Source of the DNA: Gordonia sp. SID5947
GTDB taxonomy: Bacteria; Actinomycetota; Actinomycetes; Mycobacteriales; Mycobacteriaceae
Direction of reading: 5' to 3'
Assembly: GCF_009862785.1 (NCBI RefSeq)
Contig: NZ_WWHU01000001.1
Span: forward strand, 930,001 to 994,000
DNA: 64,000 bases
The notes under the pieces are model-generated. The model was not told the DNA's origin. It did no database searches and saw nothing but the letters and a program-made list of their open reading frames with translations. Each line of letters opens with the position of its first letter. Position 1 is the stretch's first letter. A program made the position numbers and the translations under genes. This document shows, piece by piece, positions 8,422 to 18,288 of the stretch.

Positions 8422-9297
8422 TCAGTTCTTGCGCAGGCCCAACCGTTCCATCCTGCTGGTCAGCCCCCAGCGAGCGACCATCAGGAAGGCCTCGGTCATC
8501 ACACCGCCGCTCATCTTGGATTCGCCGATCTCACGTTCGGTGAACGTGATCGGGACCTCGCGGACGTCGAAGCCGGCCCGGACCGCTCGCCAGGCCAGGT
8601 CGATCTGAAAGCAGTACCCTGCCGATTCGACGGACCCGAGATCGATCTTCTCGAGCACTGTTCGTCGGTAGGCCCGGAACCCGGCGGTGATGTCGTGCAC
8701 GCGCGCACCCAGGGCGAGACGCGCATACGTGTTGGCCCCACGAGACAACATCTCCCGGCGTCGCGGCCAGTTCACCAGCTTCCCGCCGGGCACGTAGCGC
8801 GAGCCGATCACCAGGTCGGCACCGGCGTTGACCGCCTCGAGCAATCTGCCGAGCTGCTCGGGTGCATGGCTGCCGTCGGCATCCATCTCGATGATGACGG
8901 CGTACTCGCGGGCGAGCCCCCAGGCGAAGCCGGCCAGATACGCCTTGCCCAGCCCGTCTTTCTCCGTTCGATGCAGGACGTGGACGCGCCGGCCGGGATC
9001 CTGGGCGGCAATGCTCTCCGCGACGTCGCCGGTCCCGTCCGGACTCGAGTCGTCGACCACGAGGACGTGGGTGCCCGGCAGTGCCGCATGCAGGCGGGTG
9101 ACGATCGCGGGAAGGTTCTCGCGCTCGTTGAACGTCGGGATGACGACCAGCGCGCGCTCACCCTGTGCCCCCACGACGGCCTGCATGTCGTCGTGCGAGC
9201 GACTGCTCGCCGACTGTTCGTTCCCCGGTTGCTCATTCCCGGGTGTCGGACTACCCAATGCCACCGAGCTCCTTCGCTTGATCTTCGGGCCCCGCAT
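8422..9297 (-). CDS. ppm1: Polyprenol monophosphomannose synthase (GT2)
   Basis: 291 residues. The GT2 fold begins near residue 49 ([13 protein letters not shown]), with [10 protein letters not shown] and the metal-binding EMDADGSH motif, then [11 protein letters not shown], as in dolichol-phosphate-mannose synthases. It transfers mannose from GDP-mannose to polyprenyl phosphate, feeding lipomannan, LAM and glycoprotein mannosylation. In M. tuberculosis this domain is fused to Lnt; here the two are separate, and the ppm1 start overlaps the lnt end. The start is uncertain: ATG 9297, GTG 9264 and ATG 9186 are in frame, and the first 40 residues look unstructured. Confidence 0.9.
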   Translation of the reverse strand: MRGPKIKRRSSVALGSPTPGNEQPGNEQSASSRSHDDMQAVVGAQGERALVVIPTFNERENLPAIVTRLHAALPGTHVLVVDDSSPDGTGDVAESIAAQDPGRRVHVLHRTEKDGLGKAYLAGFAWGLAREYAVIIEMDADGSHAPEQLGRLLEAVNAGADLVIGSRYVPGGKLVNWPRRREMLSRGANTYARLALGARVHDITAGFRAYRRTVLEKIDLGSVESAGYCFQIDLAWRAVRAGFDVREVPITFTEREIGESKMSGGVMTEAFLMVARWGLTSRMERLGLRKN

Positions 9298-10954
9298 GAT
9301 CCTTCGTCACTCCCTGGCCGACGGGCTCTGTCAGGTCCGCGGGAGCGCGGTCTGTGACTCGGCGTTGTGGCCTGCGTTGCCTGAGTGAGAACCTAGTATG
9401 CCGTCCCACCGCGAACAAAAGCCCCACCGCCGCGATGATGATCGCCACGGTCTGCGGCCAGCTCCCCAAGCGCGTCGCCGGCGTCATATCGCTACGCAAT
9501 GGCAACCGGCTCGACAGCACGGCCGGTGTGAATATGCCGCTCTGGGCGGTGATCATCCCATCTGGGTCGATGATGGCGCTCGCACCACTGGTGGCGGCGA
9601 CCACAACGGCGCGGCCGTGTTCGACTGCACGCACTTGGGACATCGCCAGTTGTTGATAGGTCATCTCGGTGCGGCCGAACGTCGCGTTGTTGGTGGGCAC
9701 GTAGAGAATCTGTGCGCCGTCGTCGACGGCGGCGCGGGCCGACCGGTCGAAGGCGACCTCCCAACATGTGGAGACGCCGACCTCGACGGTGCCCGAGCGA
9801 CCCGGCACCGTCAGCGTCGACGATCCCGAGCCCGGCCGGAAGTTGCCGGCCATGTCGGCATACGACGAGAACTTCCTGAAGAAGCTTCGCCACGGCAGAT
9901 ACTCGCCGAACGGCTGGATGATGTGCTTGTCGTACCGATCCACGGGCCCGCGCTCCTGGTCCCAGACCAGCACGGTGTTGGTGGGGCGGCCGTCGGCATT
10001 CATCACAAGGGTGCCCACCAGGATCGGCGCACCGATCGACACCGAGGCCTCGGTGATCTCCTGGGCAGCGTCCGCATTGGTCAGCGGCGAGATGTCCGAC
10101 GCGTTTTCGGGCCACGCCACGAAGTCGGGTTGTTCGGCATTGCCGCTGCGAACGGCATCGGCGAGCCGCTCGGTCTGCCGGACATGGTTGTCGAGAACCG
10201 CGCGGCGCTGTGCGTTGAATTCCAGTCCGAGCCGGGGCACATTACCTTGCACAGCCGAGACCTGCGCCGAGGACGACGCGACGTTGCGGTCGACGGTGCC
10301 GGGCGTCAGCGCGATCGCGGAGATCGGACCGAGCAGGGCGAGGACCACGGCCAACGCGGCCCCGCGGACGACCGATCGTCCGTGGTACTCGCCGGCGCGG
10401 ACAGCCCGGAAGACGATCTGACACAGCCACGCTATCGAGGCGCCCAGGAGCGCGACCGCGGCCGATAGCCCGGGCGCGCCCAACAGCGATGCCATCGGGA
10501 GCAACGGCCCGTCGACCTGACTGAACGCTGCTCTCCCCCACGGGAATCCGCCGAACGGAAAGGCCGACCGCAGAGCCTCGACCAGCACCCACGACACGGT
10601 GAACCAGACCGGTGGAACCGGCAGCCGCATGGTGAGCACCGCGATCAGTCCGAAGAGTGCGAGATACACCGCCAGAATCACAGCGAGCGCCAGCCATGGC
10701 AGAGGTCCCACATAGACGCCGATCCACGGCAGCAGTGGCACGAAGAACGCGAGACCGAAAACGAAACCGAGCCACGCGCCGGTGCGGGCTCGGGGGCGAC
10801 CCGCGCCCAGCAGTGCCGCCATCAGACCCAGGCCGACGACCGCGAGGAACCACAGGTTGCGGGGCGGAAAAGCTGCCCACATCGCGAGGCCCGCCACCGC
10901 CGCGACGATCGTCTGCACCAGCAGCACGGTCCACGCGGACCGGGACGAGATCAC
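9251..10954 (-). CDS. lnt: Apolipoprotein N-acyltransferase
   Basis: 567 residues with six to seven N-terminal transmembrane helices, a nitrilase-like catalytic domain (about 225-485), a final helix and a hydrophilic tail. The catalytic triad is present: Glu283 (AWPENASD), Lys343 ([13 protein letters not shown]) and Cys397 (VSTCWEVAF). It N-acylates the lipoprotein Cys at the outer face of the membrane. The GTG at 10954 overlaps the stop of the upstream amidohydrolase (GTGA); the frame extends far upstream only as a shadow of that gene. It is followed by ppm1. Confidence 0.92.
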   Translation of the reverse strand: MISSRSAWTVLLVQTIVAAVAGLAMWAAFPPRNLWFLAVVGLGLMAALLGAGRPRARTGAWLGFVFGLAFFVPLLPWIGVYVGPLPWLALAVILAVYLALFGLIAVLTMRLPVPPVWFTVSWVLVEALRSAFPFGGFPWGRAAFSQVDGPLLPMASLLGAPGLSAAVALLGASIAWLCQIVFRAVRAGEYHGRSVVRGAALAVVLALLGPISAIALTPGTVDRNVASSSAQVSAVQGNVPRLGLEFNAQRRAVLDNHVRQTERLADAVRSGNAEQPDFVAWPENASDISPLTNADAAQEITEASVSIGAPILVGTLVMNADGRPTNTVLVWDQERGPVDRYDKHIIQPFGEYLPWRSFFRKFSSYADMAGNFRPGSGSSTLTVPGRSGTVEVGVSTCWEVAFDRSARAAVDDGAQILYVPTNNATFGRTEMTYQQLAMSQVRAVEHGRAVVVAATSGASAIIDPDGMITAQSGIFTPAVLSSRLPLRSDMTPATRLGSWPQTVAIIIAAVGLLFAVGRHTRFSLRQRRPQRRVTDRAPADLTEPVGQGVTKDHAGPEDQAKELGGIG

Positions 10955-12591
10955 GTGGTGCCGCCGTCGAGCACCCCGCCGTCGAACAGGACGGTGTCGC
11001 GGTGCACGGTCCGGACGCACCGGGGAAGTCGTGCGCCCGGGGTGATGTCCGGCAGGGCAGGCACCCGCGACCGCGGGTCGGTGGACCAGCGCTGAACCCC
11101 GGCGTGGGATCCGGCCACCACGAGGTCGTCGATGTCCCAGACCGCGTAATTCGCCGGGGCGCCGGGCACGAGGGTTCCGGTGAGGCCGTCGTTGACGCCC
11201 GCGGCTCGCCAGCCACCGCGGGTCGCGGCCGCGAACGCACCCCGGGCCGAGATCGCGTTCCGGGGTTGATGGTGGTGTACGGCTGCACGGATCGACGACC
11301 ACGGATCGATCGGGGTCACCGGCGCATCGGACGAGAAGGCCAGGATCACCCCTTCGCGAGCGTGTCCGGCGAAGTTGTTCAGCCCGGCGGTTCGGGTCAC
11401 TCCGAGTCTCTGCTCGTAGAGGTCCCCCGGTCCGCCCCATTCCGCGTCGAACAGCGGCTGCATGCTCGCGATCACACCGCAGCGTGCCAGGGTCGCGGCC
11501 TGCTCGGCCGACACCATCTCGGCGTGCTCGAGTCGGTGGGCGCAGCGTGCGAGCGCCGGCGTGCCCAGTTCGGCGGCGAGCTCCTCGAACGCGGCCACCA
11601 CCGAAGCGGTCGCGGCGTCGCCGATCACATGGAATCCGGCCTGGGTGCCGATCTCGGTGCATGCCCGGATGTGGTCGCGGATGGTCTCGTAGTCGAGGTA
11701 GCTGATCCCCGTGTGCCCGGCATGGTCGCTGTACGGCTCGGTCAGCCAGGCGGTGTGCGAGCCGATCGCCCCGTCGATGAAGAGATCACCGGCGAGGGCG
11801 TCCGCGCGGCTGATCGCCAGGAGTTCACGGGCATGTTCGGCGCTCTGCACGGCTTGGCCCCAGTAGCGACGCACTTCGACCGGATGGTCGAGTTCGGCCA
11901 GCGCGAGGAAGTCGTCGAGACCGCTGATGTCGGGGCCGCCGTTCTCGTGGACTGCGACGACTCCATGTGCGGCGGCCGTGTCGAGGGCGCGGCGTTGTGC
12001 ACGGCTGCGTTGGGCCGCGGTGACGAGTTGGCGGGCCGCGCCGCGGACGAGGTGGTGGGCTTCGGCGACCAGCGGCTCGTCGGGGTGATGACCGACGGCG
12101 GCTTCGAGGTCGGGAACCAGGCGCCGCAGCGCAGTGGACGCGACGGCGGAATGTTCGTCGATCCGGGCCAGGTAGACGGGCAGGTTGCCGACCACCGCAT
12201 CGATCTCCGCGGTCGTCGGGAAGCGACGGTCATCGGGATCGGCTCCCTGCCAGGCGGAGTCGTCCCAGCCGAGACCCCAGATCAGCTCGCCGTCGTCGGT
12301 GCCCGACGCGAAGGACGCCACTCGGCGCAGGCAGTCCGATCGGCTGGTCGCGTCGTTCAGGGTGAGACCTGACAGGGCCAGGCCCGTGGACGTGAGATGC
12401 ACGTGTGAGTCGACGAATCCCGGTCCGACGAAGCGGCCCCGAAGATCGGTGACCTGCGCGTCGGGGTGCAGCGCCCGGCCGACGTCGTCGCTGCCGACCC
12501 AGACGACGGTGCCGTCGGTCACGGCCATGGCAGTGGCATCCGGAGCGGCCGGTGAATAGACGACACCGCCGAGCAACAGTTCCGTGGTCAC
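10951..12591 (-). CDS. Amidohydrolase family 3 (YtcJ/NfdA-like) metal-dependent hydrolase
   Basis: 546 residues with a TIM-barrel amidohydrolase layout: metal-binding FVDSHVHL near residue 60, a later HVIGDAA and RLEHAEM, and FSSDAPVTP with the late catalytic Asp. A small beta-sandwich formed by both termini frames the barrel. The substrate is not predictable; relatives act on N-formyl amino derivatives and similar amides. Its stop overlaps lnt, so it is co-transcribed with the lipoprotein and mannosylation genes, as Rv2052c-like genes are in mycobacteria by position. Confidence 0.8.
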   Translation of the reverse strand: MTTELLLGGVVYSPAAPDATAMAVTDGTVVWVGSDDVGRALHPDAQVTDLRGRFVGPGFVDSHVHLTSTGLALSGLTLNDATSRSDCLRRVASFASGTDDGELIWGLGWDDSAWQGADPDDRRFPTTAEIDAVVGNLPVYLARIDEHSAVASTALRRLVPDLEAAVGHHPDEPLVAEAHHLVRGAARQLVTAAQRSRAQRRALDTAAAHGVVAVHENGGPDISGLDDFLALAELDHPVEVRRYWGQAVQSAEHARELLAISRADALAGDLFIDGAIGSHTAWLTEPYSDHAGHTGISYLDYETIRDHIRACTEIGTQAGFHVIGDAATASVVAAFEELAAELGTPALARCAHRLEHAEMVSAEQAATLARCGVIASMQPLFDAEWGGPGDLYEQRLGVTRTAGLNNFAGHAREGVILAFSSDAPVTPIDPWSSIRAAVHHHQPRNAISARGAFAAATRGGWRAAGVNDGLTGTLVPGAPANYAVWDIDDLVVAGSHAGVQRWSTDPRSRVPALPDITPGARLPRCVRTVHRDTVLFDGGVLDGGTT

Positions 12592-12627
12592 GATGGTCCA
12601 GTGTGCCCTGACGGGCGGTCGCCGGGA

Positions 12628-13128
12628 CTATCGGCCCCGAGGCAACCCGCGATCCGCGGGTCCCTGCGTCGGATCGACAACGGTACCGTCGGCATCGACG
12701 ACCGTTCCGTCGATCACGGTCCCGCGACCGACGTACATGCCACTCGCATAGATCCCGGCGCGGTCCATGGTCGCGGCGAACCGGCGCGCACCGGCAGCTG
12801 CGACCACCGGACGCATCACCCGCCGTATCGGCGGCGCCAACAGGACCAGACCGACGACGGTGGACACGATCCCGGGAACGACCAGCAGAAGGCTCGCCGC
12901 CGCGAGAAGCGCGGTGTCGGTGAGCGGACCGCGCGGGTCGACTTCGTTGCGGGAGGCACGGCGGAGTTCGGCGAAGACCTTCCGACCCTGTTGCTGGAGC
13001 AACACGAATCCGCCCACGACCGCGGCGAGGGTGATCAACACCGCCCAGGCGAAACCGAGGAAGTGCGCCATCGCGACGAACGCACCGATCTCGACCGCAA
13101 AATACGCGATCACGTAGAGCATCCGCAT
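12628..13128 (-). CDS. fxsA: FxsA family membrane protein
   Basis: 166 residues from ATG 13128, which follows a GGAG ribosome site; ATG 13122 is also possible. Two N-terminal helices (YVIAYFAVEIGAFVAMAHF; AVLITLAAVVGGFVLLQQQG) and one further hydrophobic segment (LLLVVPGIVSTVVGLVLLAPP) match FxsA, known in E. coli for suppressing phage T7 exclusion. The cellular role is otherwise unclear. An Rv2053c fxsA gene holds the same place in M. tuberculosis. Confidence 0.85.
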   Translation of the reverse strand: MRMLYVIAYFAVEIGAFVAMAHFLGFAWAVLITLAAVVGGFVLLQQQGRKVFAELRRASRNEVDPRGPLTDTALLAAASLLLVVPGIVSTVVGLVLLAPPIRRVMRPVVAAAGARRFAATMDRAGIYASGMYVGRGTVIDGTVVDADGTVVDPTQGPADRGLPRGR

Positions 13129-13273
13129 CAGGATCTCCGCCTTTCCGAGCCCCTCGTCCACCGGCCGAGATGGTCGGTGTCGCCCTGGTCTCTGCTCGTC
13201 CAACGATCGAGGGTGCCGGATTTCTCCCGAATCCGCCGGATTTCTTCCCGAGCGCCGGGTCGCGGTGATCACA

Positions 13274-16200
13274 TCACTCGGCGCGGCCCTCGATGTCCCC
13301 TTCGGCCTGCAGATAGACCTGTCGCAGTTGATCGAGCATGTCGGCGGGCGGCTCCTCCCAGAGATCCCGATCGACGGCCTCCAGGAGACGCTCGGCGATA
13401 CCGTGCAGCGCCCACGGATTCGACTGTTGCATGAAACGCTGATTGTCCTCGTCGAGGACGTAAGCCTCGGTGAGTTTCTCGTACATCCAGTCGGCGACCA
13501 CGTTTGTCGTCGCGTCGTAGCCGAACAGATAGTCGACCGTGGCCGCCATCTCGAATGCGCCCTTGTAGCCGTGTCGCTGCATCGCCGAGATCCAGCGCGG
13601 ATTGACCACCCGCGCGCGGAACACGCGGCTGGTCTCCTCCGACAGGGTGCGTGTCCGCACCGAGTCCGGTCGGGTGCTGTCGCCGATGTACGCGTCCGGC
13701 GAGGTGCCGGTCAGCGCACGTACGGTCGCCACCATCCCGCCGTGGTACTGGAAGTAGTCGTCGGAGTCGGCGATGTCGTGCTCGCGGGTGTCGGTGTTCT
13801 TCGCCGCGACGGCGATGCGTCGATAGGCCGAGCGCATGTCGTCGACGGCCGGTATGCCGCCGAGGTCCCGGCCGTACGCGTAACCGCCCCACTCGGTGTA
13901 GACCTGTGCCAGATCGGCGTCGCTACGCCATTCTCGCGAGTCGATCAGTTGCAACAGCCCTGCGCCGTACGTGCCTGGCTTGGACCCGAAGATCCGGGTC
14001 GATGCGCGGCGCCGGTCACCGTGATCGGCCAGCGCGGAGCGGACGTGGGCGGCGACGTAGTTCTCATCGTCGGCTTCGTCTGCCGCCGCGGCCAGCGCGA
14101 CCGCGTCGTCGAGCATCGTGACCACATGCGGGAACGCGTCACGAAAGAACCCGGATATGCGCACGGTGACGTCGATCCGCGGGCGGCCGAGTTCGGCGAG
14201 GCCGATCAGCTCCAGGTCGACGACCCGTCGGGATGCCTCATCCCAGATTGGCATCACACCGAGGAGCGCGAGGACCTCGGCGATGTCGTCGCCGGAGGTG
14301 CGCATCGCACTGGTCCCCCACACCGACAACCCGACCGACGCGGGATGGTGACCGTGCTCGGCGACGTACCGCTCGATCAGCGAATCGGCCAGGGCACGAC
14401 CGGTTTCCCACGCCAGCCGCGACGGGACGGCCTTGGGATCCACCGAATAGAAGTTGCGTCCGGTCGGCAGCACGTTGATGAGGCCGCGCAACGGTGACCC
14501 ACTCGGCCCCGCCTCGATGAATCCGCCGTCGAGAGCGTGCAGGATCTGGTCGATCTCGCGGCCGGTCTGCCGCAGGCGGGGAACCACCTCGCGCGCGGCG
14601 AATCCGAGCACGTCGGCCACGGCGGACGGGTGGCCTTGCGCCGCGTTCTCGACCGCCGCCGCCGTCCAGCCCTCCTTGGCACACGCGGCGACGAGTTCTC
14701 TTGCCGTGGTCTCGACGTCGTCGACCGAGGTACGCGCCGCGCTGCCGTCCTCGGTCAGCCCGAGTGCCTCGCGCAGACCCGGCAGCGCCTGCGTGCCGCC
14801 CCACAGCTGGCGGGCACGCAGCATCGCCAGGACCAGGTCCACCTCGTTCTCGTCCGCGGGCGCCTGTCCGAGGACGTGGAGTCCGTCGCGGATCTGGACG
14901 TCCTTGATCTCGCAGAGCCAGCCGTCGACGTGCAGCAGCATGTCGTCGAAGACGTCCTCGTCGGGACGTTCGGACAAGCCGAGGTCATGATCCATCTTGG
15001 CTGCGGTCAACAACGTCCAGATCTGCTGACGGATGGCGGGCAGCTTGGCGGGGTCGAGCGCCGAGATGTTGGCGTGCTCGTCGAGGAGCTGCTCGAGCCG
15101 GGCGATGTCGCCGTACGATTCGGCTCGGGCCATCGGCGGGATGAGGTGGTCGACGAGCACCGCGTGGGCGCGCCGTTTGGCCTGGGTGCCCTCTCCCGGG
15201 TCGTTGACCAGGAACGGATAGATCAACGGGACGTCACCGAGAGCGGCGTCGGTCCCACATGCGGCCGACATCCCGAGGGTCTTCCCGGGCAGCCATTCGA
15301 GGTTGCCGTGCTTGCCGACGTGCACGATCGCGTCGGCGCCAAAACCGGGTATGTCCGCGTCTCCGTCGCCGCGGCCGGTGAGCCATCGATAAGAGGCGAG
15401 ATAGTGATGTGACGGCGGCAGATCGGGGTCGTGATAGATCGCCACCGGGTTCTCACCGAACCCACGGGGCGGCTGCACCATGAGCGTGATGTTGCCGAAG
15501 CGCATGGCGGACACCACGATCTCGCCGTCGGGACGCGTCGATCGGTCGACGAACAGATCGCCCGGCGCGGGACCCCAGTGTTCCTCGACGGAGTGCCGCA
15601 GTTCCTCCGGCAGCGTCGCGAACCATCGGCGGTAGTCGTCGGCGGCGACGCGGATCGGACTGGCCGCCAGCGTTTCCTCGCTCAGCCAGTCCGGATCCTG
15701 CCCGCCCGCTTCGACGATCGCATGGATGAGCGCATCGGAATCATCGCCGGCCAGACCGGGTATCGCGTCCGGGCCGGAGTCCGGCCCGATGTCGTACCCG
15801 GCCGCCCGCAACGCCACGAGGAGGTGCAGCAGGCTGCGCGGGGTGTCGAGTCCGACGGCGTTGCCGATCCGGGCGTGTTTCGTCGGGTACGCCGAGAGCA
15901 TCAGCGCGACACGGCGATCCGACGCAGGCGTACGTCGCAGGCGGGCGTGCGCCACCGCGATCCCGGCCACCCGTGCGCAACGTTCCGGGTCCGGCTGGTA
16001 CCAGGGCAGACCGTTCTCGTCGAACTCCTTGAACGAGAACGGCACGGTGATGATGCGGCCGTCGAACTCCGGTACGGCCACCTGGGTTGCCACGTCCAGG
16101 GGCGAGAGTCCGTCGTCGGTGGCCGCCCAGTCGGCGCGGGAGCCGGTGAGGCACAGGCCCTGCAGGATCGGGATGTCGAGTGCGGCGAGCCGCTCGATGT

Positions 16201-16897
16201 TCCATGCGTCGTCGTCGCCACCGGCCGATGCCGCCGCCGGGGTGGCACCCCCGGCGGCGAGGACGGTCACCACGAGCGCGTCGGCGGTACCCAGGAGGTC
16301 GATCAGATCGTCGGGAGCGGTCCGCAGTGACGCGCAGTAGATCGGCAGCGCACGGCCCCCGCGGTCCTCGATGGCGGCGCACAGCGCCTCGACGTAGCGG
16401 GTGTTCCCGGCGAGGTGTTGGGCCCGGTAGTACAGCACGGCGATGGTGGGAGCCGAGGTGGCGGCACGGGCGGATCGCTCGAGGACGCCCCAGGCAGGGG
16501 TCTGTCGCGGCGGATCGAAGCCGAGACCGGTCAGCAGGACCGTGTCGGAGAGGAAGTTGTGGAGGTTGACGAGATTCTCGACGCCACCGGCCGCGAGATA
16601 ATTGTGCGCCTCGGCGACCACGCCGGCCGGCACACTCGAGTGCGCCATGAGGTCCGGGTCGGGCTGCTGTTCGCCGGAACAGACCACCAGCGGTTTGCCG
16701 GTCGCCTCGACCGCGGCGAGACCGTCCTCCCATGCCCGCGTCCCACCCAGGATGCGCACCACGATGAGGTCGGCGCCCACCGCCAGCGAGGGGATGTCGT
16801 CGACGAGGATGCGTGCGGGATTGGCCCCGGAGAAGTCCGAGCCGCAGGCCGCTGCCGTGATGAGGTCGGTATCGGAGGTCGAGAGCAGCAGGATCAT
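13274..16897 (-). CDS. cobN: Cobaltochelatase subunit CobN
   Basis: 1207 residues, against about 1194 in M. tuberculosis. It is the large subunit that inserts Co2+ into hydrogenobyrinic acid a,c-diamide, working with CobS/CobT- or ChlI/ChlD-type subunits that are not in this window. Conserved segments include AIVHVGKHGNLEWLPGK and GLINVLPTGRNFYSVDP. The ATG at 16897 follows a GAGGAGA ribosome site. A much longer open frame upstream runs through the riboswitch and is not coding. Expression is probably controlled by the cobalamin riboswitch directly upstream. Confidence 0.96.
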   Translation of the reverse strand: MILLLSTSDTDLITAAACGSDFSGANPARILVDDIPSLAVGADLIVVRILGGTRAWEDGLAAVEATGKPLVVCSGEQQPDPDLMAHSSVPAGVVAEAHNYLAAGGVENLVNLHNFLSDTVLLTGLGFDPPRQTPAWGVLERSARAATSAPTIAVLYYRAQHLAGNTRYVEALCAAIEDRGGRALPIYCASLRTAPDDLIDLLGTADALVVTVLAAGGATPAAASAGGDDDAWNIERLAALDIPILQGLCLTGSRADWAATDDGLSPLDVATQVAVPEFDGRIITVPFSFKEFDENGLPWYQPDPERCARVAGIAVAHARLRRTPASDRRVALMLSAYPTKHARIGNAVGLDTPRSLLHLLVALRAAGYDIGPDSGPDAIPGLAGDDSDALIHAIVEAGGQDPDWLSEETLAASPIRVAADDYRRWFATLPEELRHSVEEHWGPAPGDLFVDRSTRPDGEIVVSAMRFGNITLMVQPPRGFGENPVAIYHDPDLPPSHHYLASYRWLTGRGDGDADIPGFGADAIVHVGKHGNLEWLPGKTLGMSAACGTDAALGDVPLIYPFLVNDPGEGTQAKRRAHAVLVDHLIPPMARAESYGDIARLEQLLDEHANISALDPAKLPAIRQQIWTLLTAAKMDHDLGLSERPDEDVFDDMLLHVDGWLCEIKDVQIRDGLHVLGQAPADENEVDLVLAMLRARQLWGGTQALPGLREALGLTEDGSAARTSVDDVETTARELVAACAKEGWTAAAVENAAQGHPSAVADVLGFAAREVVPRLRQTGREIDQILHALDGGFIEAGPSGSPLRGLINVLPTGRNFYSVDPKAVPSRLAWETGRALADSLIERYVAEHGHHPASVGLSVWGTSAMRTSGDDIAEVLALLGVMPIWDEASRRVVDLELIGLAELGRPRIDVTVRISGFFRDAFPHVVTMLDDAVALAAAADEADDENYVAAHVRSALADHGDRRRASTRIFGSKPGTYGAGLLQLIDSREWRSDADLAQVYTEWGGYAYGRDLGGIPAVDDMRSAYRRIAVAAKNTDTREHDIADSDDYFQYHGGMVATVRALTGTSPDAYIGDSTRPDSVRTRTLSEETSRVFRARVVNPRWISAMQRHGYKGAFEMAATVDYLFGYDATTNVVADWMYEKLTEAYVLDEDNQRFMQQSNPWALHGIAERLLEAVDRDLWEEPPADMLDQLRQVYLQAEGDIEGRAE

Positions 16898-16955
16898 GGT
16901 TCTCCTCGCCGGGATGGCGCGCCCGGTGTGTGGTCGGCGGTGACGTCTGTCGGTT

Positions 16956-17059
16956 ACCGGAGCGCAGGTCTGGCTCGGGTGTTGCCGGTCGTCGACCTCG
17001 AACACCCTCACAGTGGCGCGACCGCGTCGGATTTGCACCGGCTTCTGCCGCTCCTCGGT
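16956..17059 (-). ncRNA. Cobalamin riboswitch upstream of cobN
   Basis: Read on the minus strand, the leader contains the cobalamin aptamer landmarks in order: GGTGCAAATCC (17029-17039), GCCACTG (17011-17017) and a B12-box-like AGCCAGACCTGCGCT (16961-16975). Closing helix P1 can form between ACCGAGGAGC (17050-17059) and GCTCCGGT (16956-16963) with a two-base bulge. It ends 58 nt before the cobN ATG. A short GC hairpin just before the ribosome site could be the expression platform. High cobalamin should lower CobN synthesis. Confidence 0.9.
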
Positions 17060-17065
17060 GCGTTC

Positions 17066-17071
17066 AGCCTA
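17066..17071 (-). promoter_or_regulatory. Candidate -10 element for the cobN riboswitch transcript
   Basis: TAGGCT on the minus strand would start transcription near 17059, exactly where P1 of the riboswitch begins. No strong -35 is seen. Confidence 0.4.
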
Positions 17072-17106
17072 GTCAGCGCGGGGTTCGCACCTCGGCGCCG
17101 GGGGCC

Positions 17107-17112
17107 TACCCT
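17107..17112 (+). promoter_or_regulatory. Candidate -10 element for leaderless cobG
   Basis: TACCCT is followed by 6 nt and then the GTG of cobG, which predicts a leaderless mRNA. It lies about 40 bp from the opposing cobN promoter. Confidence 0.5.
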
Positions 17113-17118
17113 GAGGGC

Positions 17119-18276
17119 GTGACCGAGCCAGCCCGCCGTGATGCCGCCGACCGCTGCCCCGGCGTCTTCAGTACCCATGCTGCGGCAGATGGCGCGGTGG
17201 CCCGCGTGCGCCTGCCCGGCGGGCGGATACGGCCCGACCAGCTCGAACTGCTCGCGCAGGCGGCCGCCGCGCACGGCGACGGATACCTCGAACTGACTGC
17301 GCGTGGCAACGTGCAGCTGCGTGGTCTCACCGACGTCGATGCGGTGGCCGACGCGGTCGTCGCCGCAGGCCTGGCCCCGAGCTCGGCGCATGACAAGGTT
17401 CGCAACATCGAGGTCAGTCCACTGACCGGCCGGATCGGTGGTGTGGCCGACGTGCGTCCGCTCGCCGACCTGCTGGACGAGCGGCTCCAGACCGCCGACG
17501 CCTCGTCGATCTCCGGACGGTTCCTCTTCGGCCTCGACGACGGCCGCGGTGACATCGCGCGCCGGCAACCCGACGTCTGCGCCGTGGTCCGCTCGGTCGA
17601 CGCGTCCGCCGAGGTCGTCGCCGACGTGCTGGTGGGTGGCGTACCTGTCGGTTCGGCCCGCGGCGACGACGCGGTCGTCACTGAACTCCTCGCCGTCGCC
17701 GAGGACCTCGGCGACATATCCGTGGGGGCGTGGCGGGTCGCCGATCTCACGGACGCCGAACGAATGGACCTCACCACCCGGGCACGCACTCGGCTGGCAA
17801 CGGTCGTCGGTGGTCCGGACCCGATGCCGCCCGAACCGATCGTCGGCTGGTTCGGCCAGGACGACGGCGCGGTACTCCTCGGCGCCGTCGTCGAACTCGG
17901 ACGACTCCCCGCCCGGCTCGCCGAGTTCGTGGCCGCGGTGGCGGTGCCGATCGTCGTGACCCCCGACCGCGAGATCCTGATCTGCGATCTGGACGAGGGG
18001 GTCGCCGAGACCGTGGTGCGGGTCCTGGCGCCGATGGGACTGATCTTCGACGCGGCCTCACCGTGGGCGGCCGTGAGCTGCTGTGTCGGTGCCCCGGGAT
18101 GCGCCAAGTCGTCGGCGCCGGTCCGCGACGACCTGCTGGCGCGCGTGCGGGGCGGCGAGCCGGTGGCGGAGCGCGAACACTGGGTGGGGTGCGGCCGGCG
18201 GTGCGGCTCCCCCAGCGGCCCGCATCGCAGCGTCGAGGCCACTCCCGACGGTGGGTATCAGACGCACCGTCGATAG
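17119..18276 (+). CDS. cobG: Precorrin-3B synthase
   Basis: 385 residues of the nitrite/sulfite-reductase-like family. It converts precorrin-3A to precorrin-3B with O2, so the pathway here is the aerobic one. The N-terminal half has ELTARGNVQLRGL. The C-terminal Cys cluster (CCVGAPGCAKSSA, then WVGCGRRCG) provides the 4Fe-4S ligands. The GTG at 17119 is chosen because it fits the family N-terminus (RDAADRCPGVF) and a TACCCT hexamer lies 6 nt upstream. First gene of cobG-cobH-cobIJ. Confidence 0.93.
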   Translation: MTEPARRDAADRCPGVFSTHAAADGAVARVRLPGGRIRPDQLELLAQAAAAHGDGYLELTARGNVQLRGLTDVDAVADAVVAAGLAPSSAHDKVRNIEVSPLTGRIGGVADVRPLADLLDERLQTADASSISGRFLFGLDDGRGDIARRQPDVCAVVRSVDASAEVVADVLVGGVPVGSARGDDAVVTELLAVAEDLGDISVGAWRVADLTDAERMDLTTRARTRLATVVGGPDPMPPEPIVGWFGQDDGAVLLGAVVELGRLPARLAEFVAAVAVPIVVTPDREILICDLDEGVAETVVRVLAPMGLIFDAASPWAAVSCCVGAPGCAKSSAPVRDDLLARVRGGEPVAEREHWVGCGRRCGSPSGPHRSVEATPDGGYQTHRR

Positions 18277-18288
18277 GCTGACCGCACC

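Noticed and set aside
10955..11662. Upstream extension of the lnt frame
   Set aside because: It lies entirely inside the amidohydrolase gene, and a GTG overlapping that gene's stop fits the Lnt N-terminus.
13265..14497. Plus-strand open frame of 410 residues antisense to cobN
   Set aside because: Shadow of cobN codons with no recognisable domain.
16898..17038. Upstream in-frame extension of cobN
   Set aside because: It runs through the cobalamin riboswitch and the ribosome site; the family N-terminus starts at 16897.
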